In this document: positions 35,430 to 45,385 of the stretch, piece by piece | Layout: the number at the start of each line of letters is the position of its first letter | How positions within the stretch are numbered: the stretch's first letter is position 1 | From: Hibiscus mutabilis | Taxonomy: Eukaryota > Streptophyta > Magnoliopsida > Malvales > Malvaceae | Assembly (NCBI GenBank): GCA_019671005.1 | Contig: CM033724.1 | Location: 19,857,578 to 19,921,577 of the forward strand | DNA: 64,000 bases | Direction of reading: 5' to 3' | The notes under the pieces: model-generated | What the model was told of the DNA's origin: nothing | The model's input: the letters and a program-made list of their open reading frames with translations, nothing else | The model's database searches: none | Translations under genes and position numbers: made by a program

Positions 35430-36004
35430 GGAATTAAAGTGATGTTTGGAGCAGCTTGGATGGGGCTTTACTGCTTTGGCTTAAGGTTAGTACACCTCGA
35501 ACTCTTATTGTTTCATGAGCATTATAAATGTAATTACTTTGCGTATTAGTATCTGCAAAATAGGTAGACAGAGAATAAGCATGAGTAGAGACCGATATTA
35601 TGAGACTATATTATGAGATGCATGATGATACTGTGAATATGTTGGGACTTGTTAAGGCTTTAAAGGTTGTGTAGGATCGTTTGAGATGCTCGTATAATTA
35701 CTTGTTGATTGTTTGATTGATTGATAATCGTGATACCTTGTATGCTTGTTCGAATAGATTAATATATTCGGTAGATTATGTAAGGGATGAATAATGGTAA
35801 TATTTGAATAAATGATAATGAAGCCGGTAATTAATATTAATTGAATGAACGCATTAGTAAACAAACCTTAATGACTTTCATAAGTATTAGCGATCGAATA
35901 AAGCATGGTAATATCATAATTCGAGGTGATGGCGCGAACCTATGAATAGGGTGTTGATACGAGCTTTAGCCGTGGAAATTAAGGATTTCCATTAAGCTAT
36001 TTTA

Positions 36005-36073
36005 GTATCGGTAAATGTGTGAGTATCAGTATATAGGGGTATCGTATCAATACTCGCGTTTGAGTACCAGTAC
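36005..36073. repeat. Small GTAYCGRTAC decamer cluster
   Basis: Copies start at 36005, 36023, 36044 and 36064. The last two are exactly 20 bp apart; the others are spaced 18 and 21. Confidence 0.75.
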
Positions 36074-36406
36074 CTACTGAACGAAATAATCTACAATGTT
36101 AATAAAAAGATTGAAATTGATGTGCAATGTTAGATGAGATAATATGGATTAATAGAGATGATTAATGAGGATGATTAATGTACACTTCCATTATAATTAA
36201 TAACTTGATAAACGTTGGGTGACTTAATTGTAATAGCAACAGTAGGGGATCCTTGGTGGATCGTGTGATGCTGTGTGGTAGATGTGTCATTGCTATGTGC
36301 TGATATGGACACCGAGATATTTGAGTTGTCATTATTTGGTGGGATCTAGATACCTAGTATGAGAAATAGTGTGTTGCAACACCATGGTTAAAGGTTGCCG
36401 AATATG

Positions 36407-36485
36407 TGATCCCGACGCTTAGTGGTACTGAGCCTCACCCCAAAAAGTGTATGATCCCGATGCTTAGTGGGACTAGGCCTCACTC
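36407..36485. repeat. 45-bp tandem duplication
   Basis: The phrase GATCCCGACGCTTAGTGG, continuing through a GCCTCACYCC end, occurs twice about 45 bp apart with a few substitutions. Confidence 0.75.
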
Positions 36486-36790
36486 CTATATTATGGTATA
36501 ATGGTTATATGATAGGAGAAGCATATGTTTTTCGTACGTAGGTTGATCGTCAGATCGTAGGATCTAGGATAACTATCGGTACGAGATTCTAGCGTGTGGT
36601 GACCTCTAGAGTACGATACTTGTGTTTGGTGAGCTATGTATTCATATGACCTTATGTGGTGGAAGTCTGTAATTCTTATTTCGAAATTGTATTAAATCAA
36701 ATCAAATGTTTAAATGTTTTAAATTAAAGTGAAACTCCTTTGTAACGATTTAAATTGTTTATCTATATTTTCAACTACGCATGGAGAACG

Positions 36791-37260
36791 ATGAACATAA
36801 TAGATAAAGGGAAAACAACTATAGCATTAAATAAAGTAATCAAAGCATAAAATCTTGGGAAGCAATAATCCCAACTAAAGTATTTAGCTCATGTCTGAGT
36901 TTAAAACATCCATAACAAAAATATTAAAGTACGACAGTTTATCAATCAAAGAAAAGAAAAGAATCGAGCGTCCTCGACAAACTCCCTTCGTGCTATCCAA
37001 TTGTTGCTCCAAGTCTCCCACTTCTTCAGCCTCTCTCGATAGCGTATGTCGTGAGGAGATTTCTCTAGCTTTCACCCCAGTGGTTCTCTGCAAGCTTCAA
37101 ACTAGGGTCGTTGTCTATAATCGTTTTCCCTTTGGAAGTAGCGTCCAAGTCTCTCTTATATAGGCAGTGAAACTAAGGTTTAAGAACCCTAAAGTTTGCG
37201 TGACTTCATTAAAGAAGACCATTGATTTCTCGCTATATTTAATGTTCCATGTCAAGGAGA
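36791..37260 (-). other. Unassigned DNA, possibly part of a minus-strand LTR
   Basis: A plant-type TATA box, CTATATAAGAG, is readable on the minus strand at about 37152-37163, followed by a 69-codon minus-strand frame (37093-36884) with no recognised motif. The sequence resumes at 48816 after the inserted chromovirus, so 36791-37265 and 48816-49120 were once contiguous. I cannot name the element. Confidence 0.35.
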
Positions 37261-37265
37261 AAGTC
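37261..37265. repeat. Target-site duplication AAGTC, left copy
   Basis: AAGTC directly before the LTR start is repeated exactly at 48811-48815 directly after the second LTR. Confidence 0.92.
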
Positions 37266-40200
37266 TGTAACACCCCGGTTTTAGGGCTTAGCGATTTGGT
37301 GGTTTATTAGAGGGTCTGGTGGACCAGAGTAGAGATTTGAGTCAGTTTCAGGATCGTATATTTTTGGTGTTGGAAAAATTATGGAAAAATGCTCTAAAAT
37401 CATTATTAATTATGTATTTAATAATGGTGATATCGATTTTGTAAAACAAGTTTTGGAAGATGGACATTTTGGCTAGTGACCAAAATGAAAGTTTTGAAAA
37501 CTGTGATTTCCTAGTGACTAAATTGAAAAGGGTCAAATACTTAGAATCTTTAAGGAACTATTTTACCAATTGGTTTATGATGATTTCTCCCTTAATTTGA
37601 CTTATTTTAACGTGTTTTAATTAGTAAATAAAGAGAATTTTGTTAAAAAGTTAGTTATTACTTTCCAAAACAAAAATCACATCATTTTCTCTCAACTTCT
37701 TCTCTCCATTCTATTCTCAGCCAAACACTCAGGTTTTCATCAAATTTCTAGAGGTGAGGTGGTTTCTAACTTGATCTTATTGTTTAGAATTGTTTTATAA
37801 AGATTGTTTACACAAAATCTTACAATAACCTTGTGTTTTCTTAGCTTTCACCAATCAATTGAGGGATAAACTTCACAATAGGGGTAAGGTCCGAGACCTC
37901 CTCTATTGTATGGTTCTTTACTGAAATTCCCAAGCATTTGATCCTTGATTTTGTGTTTCTAATCTGATTTTGATGATTTTCTATTGTTTAATTGAATTAT
38001 TTGGGGAAAATGAGTTAATTCACGGATTGGATCTGATTTCCAGTAATTAAGGATGCTTTGATTTTTATTTTGGATGTTTAATAATGTTTATGAGTGATTT
38101 TTATCAATGGAATCCCAGAACTTAAGAATCTCTATTTGTTTAGGTTGTTAGTTTTGATGTTTTGTGGTGTTTCTATGGTTGTAAGGTTGTTAGAGGTGGT
38201 AGGTTGTTTTGGATCTATTTTTAGATGTGTTTTGATGATGAAAATGATGTTGGATTGATATATGTTGGATGAGTTGTGTATCTAAGTGTTTTGGTTATGT
38301 TTTCGGTTGTTGTGGAGGGTTAGTTGTGAAGGTTTTGTGGAAATCCGAGAAGGATTGTGGTTGCTGTGTTTAGAATGCATTATGATGCATTAATCCTCTG
38401 TTGTTTTATGGTAAAAATAGGGGAGGGTGACCCGGAAGTGATTGGATAAGCGTTTGAGGCTTCAGATACTTGATTTCGTATCGGTGAATCGAGGTTTCGT
38501 GTATCGGTGAGTGAAAATGTGGTTTAAAGTGTTTTTATGTTTCGAGAATAGAGTTTTGGGAGTTAAAGTAGAGTTTGAAACGCTTACCTAGACTCAGAAG
38601 TAAGTATAAAGTGGTTTTACTCTCTTAGTCGGGCTTGTTCGAATGATTTTATGCACTTGGTTTTAATGTTCATGCACCTACTATTTAAACATGTTTTAAA
38701 GTATTCGATATACTGTTTTAAGCATGTTTTGTTGAAGGATGCATATGGTAAGTGATCCTTGTAAGTATGGTTTATACTTGTGTTTTAAAGCATGGTTGTT
38801 ACTTTGGAAATGGCTTGGTTTAATGCTTGGTAAAACAGTGAGGTAAATGATATTTGGTTAATTATGTTAGTAAGTGATGTGGTTTTAATATTGTTATCAG
38901 ATATAGTTGGCTGTCCATAGGATTGAGTGCATTGTAAATAAGTAGCCTTGGATGTTGAGGGTTTATACGGCGTACCGAATACTCCATCCAAGTACCTAAT
39001 GGTTGAGGGGTTACATGGTGCCGAAAACTCCCGTTAGTGGATTAAGCGTCTAACTGATGATTGGGGTTGGTGTCCCCGTGGGTTGAAAGTGCACCCGGTT
39101 GTTAATGTAACGCGATTGTGATTGTATCACTATTCCGATTGAGATGTCTTGAAGTGTTGGGTTAACACTTGTTGATTCCGTGTATCCGATGAACTCTTTT
39201 GTTATTGGACTCGTTTAATGATCACTTGTAAGCCAATATAACTGTTAATGTATCATCGAAATGTTTTATGTTGTATAATGTGATTTATACATGTTTCTCC
39301 TTGAGCTTTGCATTTGGTAGTAATGCATGGGAAAGCTTAAGTAGAGGGTTAGCAATGTGACTTGCTGTTGAATAATGATACATGTAGCATATGCTGGTTT
39401 TGAAGATGTAAAGTGCATGTTTTAAAAGGGCATGGTGTTTTTAAAGGATGATGTAAAGTAAATGGTTTTAAATGCATTGATGGTGTTGTTCTGAGCATTC
39501 CTCACTAAGCCTTGTGTGCTTACACTCTCTTTGTCCATCAATGCAGAGAAATAAAGTCCCGAAAGGCAGCAAGAAGTAAGGGGATCTTGGCAAGACTTGT
39601 TTCCAAAGTATGTTAGAGACTAGACTATAATGAATAAGAGCAATGGGGTACTTGTTGTGTTTTGGGAGATGTTTTGTGGAACTTCCTGTTTGAGCATGTT
39701 TGATTAGTTGCTCTTGAGTTATAAATGGCCTTAAACATTTGGTTTTTGTGTTGGTTTATCTTTTGATATGTTGGTTGGTTGCATAATAGGGAACATGCAT
39801 ATAGATCATTTTTTGACTCATGATGCTATGTTGCGATGTCGATCTTGTGAAACTTGAATGCTTGTAATATGCTTGGCATGTTGGTGTTGTGTTATAAGCT
39901 TGTAGGAATGGTTTGGGAATGCTTTTGGGGTGAAAAACCAGTAAATTATGACATTATAGGTCCAGACGTACCAATACGCTAGGGACCGTATCGGTACGTC
40001 TAGACATCATTCAGCATGGGGGGGTCATAATGCGTATGTGTGTACTGGTACACCTAGGCAATTTTAGCATGGCGTACCGATACGGGTAAGAGAGTATCGG
40101 TACACGTTCTAGCCTCTGGAATTTTATTTTTTCAACCCAAACACATGTATCGATACCCACGTAAGCGTATCGGTACGGATGTTTAAAATTCAAAAGTTAG

Positions 40201-40692
40201 GTAAGTTAGTTAATACGTCTTAGTACGGGCCGTGGCGTATCAGTACGGTAACACCAGTACCGATACTCGAGGCCGATTTCTGTTAATGTCAGCTGGGCAG
40301 GTTTGCTTTCTTTGCATTTTAGTCCATGAATCTTACTAATACAATTGTATGTGATAGAATGAACGGATTGAGCTAAAATTTGAGATGAAAGTTTGGATCC
40401 GGACTAATTAAAGGTTGGTTACTTAAAAGTGAGTTTAAATCCTACAATTTTCTGTATTTGTAATTTGGTCCCTATTTTGCTAGTGTGATCAATCGGATGT
40501 CAAATTGATGCCCGATTAAGTTGGGGTTGCACCTGTTGTCTGCATGAACATGTAGGGTTAATAATTGGCATCTAGATAAGATAAAAGGAAAAAATGGACT
40601 AGGTTTTGCTGTATCTCTTTGGTTTGCTATGACAAACCTAATGTAGCCTTCTTGGTTCAGTTGGGCGTCTAGGCCGGGTCGAGGGGGTTACA
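37266..40692 (+). repeat. 5' LTR of the chromovirus
   Basis: Starts TGTAACACCCCGG and ends GAGGGGGTTACA. The position of the TATA box found in related LTRs (TATAAATAGG) is occupied here by AGTAAATAAAG at about 37623, so the promoter word seems to be decayed. Confidence 0.95.
39968..40266. repeat. Cluster of paired GTAYCGRTAC decamers, 5' LTR
   Basis: Exact 20-bp pairs start at 39968/39988, 40074/40094, 40147/40167, 40217/40237 and 40237/40257; another copy is at 40042. The pair 40074/40094 (GTACCGATAC and GTATCGGTAC) is a perfect inverted repeat with a 10-bp loop. The cluster ends 426 bp before the LTR end. Confidence 0.92.
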
Positions 40693-40697
40693 TTTGG

Positions 40698-40709
40698 TGG
40701 TATCAGAGA
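40698..40709 (+). other. Primer-binding site (initiator tRNA-Met type)
   Basis: TGGTATCAGAGAC lies five bases after the 5' LTR. It matches the 3' end complement of plant initiator tRNA-Met, the usual primer of plant chromoviruses. Confidence 0.88.
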
Positions 40710-40983
40710 CAAGTTTGGTTTGTTTGGGAGGTTGTTGTGTTGTTGTCGTGCTTGATTTTTACGGTGATTGTTGTATGTACGATGGTTGATATGCACGGTG
40801 ATTGATATATGAATGTTGGATGTTGTATGCTATGTTGATGAAGTTTTGGGGGTACCAATTGCCTTATTATTATAGTCTGAAAAGTTTTGATTTTTGAAAT
40901 AAAAGTCTTGGATCCTTACTTGAGGCTGGCCTGACTTTTTTTGTTTTGAAATGATTATCATGCCTTAGTTATATTTTAGCACG

Positions 40984-42168
40984 ATGGGACCGATGAGAGA
41001 GTTACGATCTAGTACGATTGCTGCTGCCATTGGGCAGGGTGTTGAGGGAGATGTTGTGCCTCCTGGAGGGTTACCACCGCCCCCACCTATTCCACCTGAG
41101 GGAGTGGAACAAGTACCACCTATGCCGGTTGGGCCAGGGATGGGTGATATGGCACCGTTGATACAAGCTATGACCGGTGCTTTTCAAGCAGTAGTTGCGG
41201 GTGTTCATGTGCCAACACCACCGGTGGTTGGGCAAGGGTTTCTACTTGAGCGTCTTCGAAGTTTGGGCAGAGCTGAGTTTCAAGGTTTGTTGCCTGAGGC
41301 CTTCGAGGGTTGGTTGGCCAGTACTGAGAGGATACTGGGCCAGATGGGGTGTACCGATGCTCGTAAGCTGGGCTGTGCTATTTCCCTACTGCAGGGTAAT
41401 GCCTATACATGGTGAACTACCACGATATCCAGTATGACGACGAATGATGTGACCTGGGTGTTCTTCTGTGAAGCTTTCTAGAAGAAGTTTTTGGGAGTCT
41501 GATATCAGGATGATAGGTAGTGCGAGTTCATGGCTCTTGCACAGGGCAGTATGTCTGTTGCGGAATATGAGGTGTAGTTCGTAAGGTTGAGTCAGTATGC
41601 ACATGAGTTGGTTCCTGACGAGCATACGCGATGTTATCAGTTTTCGCTACGGGCTTGTGTAGGATGTTAAGACATATATGCTTGCTACTGATTACACCGA
41701 TTTTGATGTGTTGGTTTCGCGGGCCAAGGATATGGAGCAGAATTTGGGTTTGGCTTCTGGATTGCGAGGTTCTAGCTCAGGTAATAGAGCTGCTGATGTG
41801 GGTTATAGCGGTGGTCAGGCCAAGAGACACCGTGACAGAAGGTTTTGCCCAAAGTCGAGGCATGGCAGAGGTGTTATGGGACGTGGAGTCCAGGGGCAGG
41901 GTGCCCAGGTTAGAGCACCGTTTAGCACTTGTTGGGTTTGTAGATCCTGAGATTATTTGAGGTAAGAGTGCCCATGTATGGCAGGGGGTCAGGCACCTGC
42001 GCCTGTTGTGGCTAATGCTTGTTGGAGTTGTGGGTCAGGTGACCATCAGAGGCGTGATTGTCCGTTGTTGGCTCGAGGTGGGCAGGGTGCTGCATCTGTT
42101 GTTGCTCCATAGAGGGTCGTGGTTATGGCTGCAGACCATTTTAGCATCGAGATGGTGGGCAGAGGACT
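40984..42168 (+). pseudogene. gag pseudogene of the chromovirus
   Basis: The first 143 codons are open (start ATG at 40984) with a Pro-rich N-terminus and a capsid block containing FEGWLASTERILGQMGC and LGCAISLLQGNAYTW. A TGG-to-TGA stop at 41413-41415 ends it; more stops follow at 41479 and 41575. Similarity continues in several frames to two nucleocapsid knuckles: a damaged one near 41936 and an intact CX2CX4HX4C, CWSCGSGDHQRRDC, at 42020-42061. Gag would form the particle and bind RNA. The related fragment at 52814-53430 keeps W, Q and R codons where this copy has stops. Confidence 0.88.
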
Positions 42169-42702
42169 GTGGCTCATACCGTTGCTATCCAGCCTGAGAG
42201 AGGTGGACCACCTAGGGTGTATGCGCACTGTGAGGGTGGTAATGACACCGATGTGATTGCAGGTAGTTTTACCCTACAGTATTTGTTGTTGTATTCGTTG
42301 GTTGATTCTGGTTCTACTCATTCATACATTTTGAGTGAGCATGTTGAGTTGCTTGATATATCTGTTGAAATTCTTAATGTGGGTGTTAAAGTGACTAGTT
42401 CTCTTGGGAAGACAGTCGTGGTTAGGAGGTTGTATCGTAGGTGTACGCTGATGGTTTAGGGACATGTGTTTGTTGTGGACTTGATGGAGTTACCATTCCA
42501 TGGTTTTGATGTGATTCTGGGTATGGATTGGTTGATCGAACATTAGGCTGTGGTGGATTTTGAGACCAAACAAATATCCTTGAGGTTGTCAAATAATTAT
42601 GAGGTGGTGGTTGTTGGTGAAAATGCCAAGTTTTTGTCTAATGTTGTTTCGGCTTTGGAAGCAAGTCGAATGTTGGATTCGGGATGTCAGGCTTATATGG
42701 CC
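42169..42702 (+). pseudogene. Aspartic protease domain, pseudogene
   Basis: The frame at 42169-42459 contains LVDSGSTHSYI, the active-site Asp motif of retroelement proteases, near codon 45. After a TAG at 42457 the same frame continues with LPFHGFDVILGMDWLIEH, the second conserved block, up to a further TAG at 42544. The enzyme would process the Gag-Pol polyprotein. Both stops correspond to CAG-to-TAG changes. Confidence 0.85.
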
Positions 42703-43425
42703 TATGTTATAAATCCTAGATCAAAGGAGCTGAGGGTGCAGGATGTTCGTATCGTATGTGAGTTTTCAGGTGTTTTTCTGGAGGAATTATCAGGGTTGCT
42801 ACATGAACGTGATGTAGAGTTTGGCATCGAGGTCTTTGCGGGTACGGTACCGGTATCTATTACTCTGTACCGCATGGCTACGAAGGAACTGAAGGAGTTG
42901 AAAACGCAGTTGCAGGAGTTGCTTGACCGTGGCTTCATTAGGCCTAGTATTTTACCGTGGGGTGCACCGGTGTTGTTTGTAAAGAAGAATGATGGTACGT
43001 TGCAGATGTGTATAGACTATCTGTAATTAAATAAGTTGACGATAAAGAACAAGTATCCCTTACCGCGGATAGATGATATGTTTGATTAGTTCAGGGGTGC
43101 CTTGGTGTTTTCTACGATAGATTTGAGATCAGGGTACTACCAGTTAAAGATGAAGGAGGTGGATGTGCCTAAAATAGCATTTCGTACGAGGTATAGGGAT
43201 TACGAGTTTCTTGTGATGCCGTTTGGTTTGACCAATGCACCACCTGCTTTTATAGACATGATGAATCGAGTGTTTCATGAGTTTTTGGACCAGTTTGTGG
43301 TTGTGTTTATTGACGATATCCTTGTGTACTCCCGTACCGAGGAGGACATGATAGACATTTGAGAATTATGCTTTAGATGCTGTTGGCTAATCAACTTTAT
43401 GCTAAGTTAAGCAAATGCGAGCTTT
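42703..43425 (+). pseudogene. Reverse transcriptase domain, pseudogene
   Basis: The frame shows LLDRGFIRPSILPWGAPVLF, then VKKNDGTLQMCIDY, then, after TAA at 43024 and TAG at 43087, IDLRSGYYQLKMKEVDVPKI, MPFGLTNAPPAF and FIDDILVYS (both Asp residues kept, 43312-43317). These are the RT fingers and palm in the usual order. A frameshift at about 43350 is followed by a block resembling the thumb start (QLYAKLSKCEL), and then the sequence jumps to the RNase H lead-in at about 43425, so roughly 80-90 residues of the connection region are deleted. Confidence 0.9.
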
Positions 43426-43860
43426 TGAAAGGTTGAAGAAAGCTTTGACACGAGCTCCAGTCTTGGTAAAACCAGAATGGGAAAGGAATTTGTTGTTTAT
43501 AGTAATGCGTCATATGTTGGGCTTGGTTGCATGTTGATGCAATAGGGTAAGGTAGTGGCGTACGCATCTAGGCAGTTGAAGGTGCATGAACGTAACTACC
43601 CTACTCACGATATTGAGCTTGTTGCGATTGTGTTTTCCTTGAAGATTTGGAGGCATTATCTTTATGGTGAGAAATGTGTGGTTTTTACGGATCATAAGAG
43701 TTTGAAATATTTGATGTCACATAAGAAGCTGAATCTTAGGCAACGTAGATGGTTGGAGTTGCTTAAGGATTATGACCTGACCATCGAGTATCATCCGGGG
43801 AAAACCAATGTCGTGGCGGATGCTTTAAGCAGAAAAGTGGCTGTAGAGTTGAGAGCCATG
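43426..43860 (+). pseudogene. RNase H domain, pseudogene
   Basis: ERLKKALTRAPVL opens the segment. The first catalytic block reads VYSNASYVGLGCML, with Asn at 43504-43506 where gypsy RNase H has Asp, and a TAG at 43543-43545. The rest is open: ASRQLKVHERNYPTHDIELV, FTDHKSLKYL and HPGKTNVVADALSR. It would degrade RNA in the RNA/DNA hybrid; loss of the first catalytic Asp should abolish this. Confidence 0.88.
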
Positions 43861-44883
43861 TTTGCTCGGTGGAGTGTGACGAATGACGGGGGTTTGTTGC
43901 CTGAGTTGCAGGTGAAGCCGTCCTTGACGCAGATGATTAAGGAGAAGCAACCGTATGATGGGAGTTTAGTACCTCATGTGGAAGATATTAGGGATGAAAA
44001 TCCTACAGATTTTTATTTCAGTGATGACAGAGTGTTGTGCTTTAAAGGTCGAATAGTGGTGCCTGAAGATGAGGAGTTGGGACGTACTATTTTGACCGAG
44101 GCACATGCTAGGCCTTTCGCTATGCATCCCGGTAGTACTAAAATGTATCGAGGGTTGAAGGAAAAGTATTATTGGGTTGGAATGAAGAAAGATGTGGCTG
44201 AGTTCATTGCCCGGTGTATGGTTTGTCAGCGGGTAAAGGCTGAGCATCAGTTTCCTTCCGGGTTGTTGCAACCGTTGAGGATATCGGAATGGAAGTGGGA
44301 AAGAATCACCATGGATTTTGTGTATGGGCTACTTTTGACGCCGACCAAAAAGGATTCCATTTGGGTGATTATGGATCGGTTTACGAAGTGTGCGCATTTT
44401 GTGCCAGTGCATACTACGTATACCTTGGACAAGTTAGATGAACTGTACATTTCTGAGATTGTGCGTTTGCACGGAGTGCCCAAATCCATAGTATTGGATA
44501 GGGATCCGCAGTTCACTGCAAGGTTTTGGGTGAGTTTGCATCGTGCTTTGGGAACCCAGTTGAGTTTCAGTACCTCGTATCATCCTCAGATGGATGGCCA
44601 GTTGGAGCGCAAGATTCAGGTTCTCGAAGATATACTGAGGTGTTGTGTTATTGAGTACCAGGGATCGTGGGAGAAGCAGTTGCCGTTGGTGGAGTTCGTT
44701 TACAATAACAATTATCATGCTAGCATACAGATGGCACCTTATGAGGCGTTGTATGGCAGGAAATGTCTTACGCCCGTGTATTGGGCAGAAGCGGGGGAAA
44801 AGTTTGTGTTGATACCCAATGTTTTGAAAGGCACAACCGCAAAGTTGATATGTGAGCGCTTAAAAGTAGCTGCAGATTGCTAG
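43861..44883 (+). pseudogene. Integrase domain, long open segment
   Basis: It continues the 442-codon open frame that begins at 43555. The HHCC zinc domain is present (HARPFAMHPG ... ARCMVCQRVK). The catalytic core keeps Asp in ITMDF, Asp in VLDRDPQF and Glu in GQLERKIQ, so the DDE triad is intact here. The frame ends with a TAG at 44881-44883 in place of a Gln codon, before the C-terminal domain. This is the best preserved part of the element. It would insert the DNA copy into the genome. Confidence 0.92.
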
Positions 44884-45324
44884 AAATCCTATGCAGATTT
44901 GAAGCGTAGGGATCTAGAGTACTCTGTAGGTGATAAAGTGTTTTTGAAAGTGTCGCCCTAGAAAAAGGTGTTGCGTTTTGGGCAGAAAGGGAAGTTTAGC
45001 CCGAGGTTTATTGGACCATACAAGGTCGTTGAGCATGTCGGTTCTGTTGTGTACCGCTTAAGGTTACCTCTGGAGGTGGGAAAGATTTATGATGTGTTCC
45101 ACGTTTCAGTGTTGCGGAGGTATAGGTCGGATCCATCACATGTTATACCGGTGGATGAGATTGAGTTGAGACCGGATCTATCTTACGATGAGAAACCGAT
45201 AGAGGTTCTTGATACCAGCAGTAAGGTGCTACGTGGAAAAATAATCGAGCTAGTTAAGGTGTTGTGGAAGCACCGCAATGTTGAGGAGGCCACGTGGGAA
45301 CGCAAGTCGGATATGGTGAAATAG
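44884..45324 (+). pseudogene. Integrase C-terminal part with chromodomain-like tail
   Basis: YADLKRRDLEYSVGDKVFLK precedes a TAG at 44958-44960 that replaces a Trp codon. The open frame 44968-45324 follows with FSPRFIGPYKVVEHVGSVVY and VFHVSVLRRYRSDPSHV, then a tail with VLRGKIIELVKVLWKH and EEATWERKSDM. The tail is the chromodomain-type module of plant chromoviruses, thought to direct insertion into heterochromatin. Another stop follows at 45322. Confidence 0.88.
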
Positions 45325-45371
45325 TTTCCGCACCTGTTTCTTCCAGGAAAATTTTAGGGACGAAATTTCTT

Positions 45372-45385
45372 AAGTGAGGGAGAGT
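45372..45385 (+). other. Polypurine tract of the chromovirus
   Basis: AAGTGAGGGAGAGT directly precedes the 3' LTR start TGTAATGCCC. Purine richness, except two T residues, and position identify it. Confidence 0.8.

Larger units (their letters stand above)
35430..36790 (+). repeat. Continuation of the interrupted LTR-like segment
   Basis: It starts with the right copy of the GGAAT duplication and continues the sequence interrupted at 21435. A cluster of GTAYCGRTAC decamers is at 36005-36073 and a 45-bp duplication at 36407-36485. No credible gene is present. The 3' boundary is not resolved. Confidence 0.4.
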
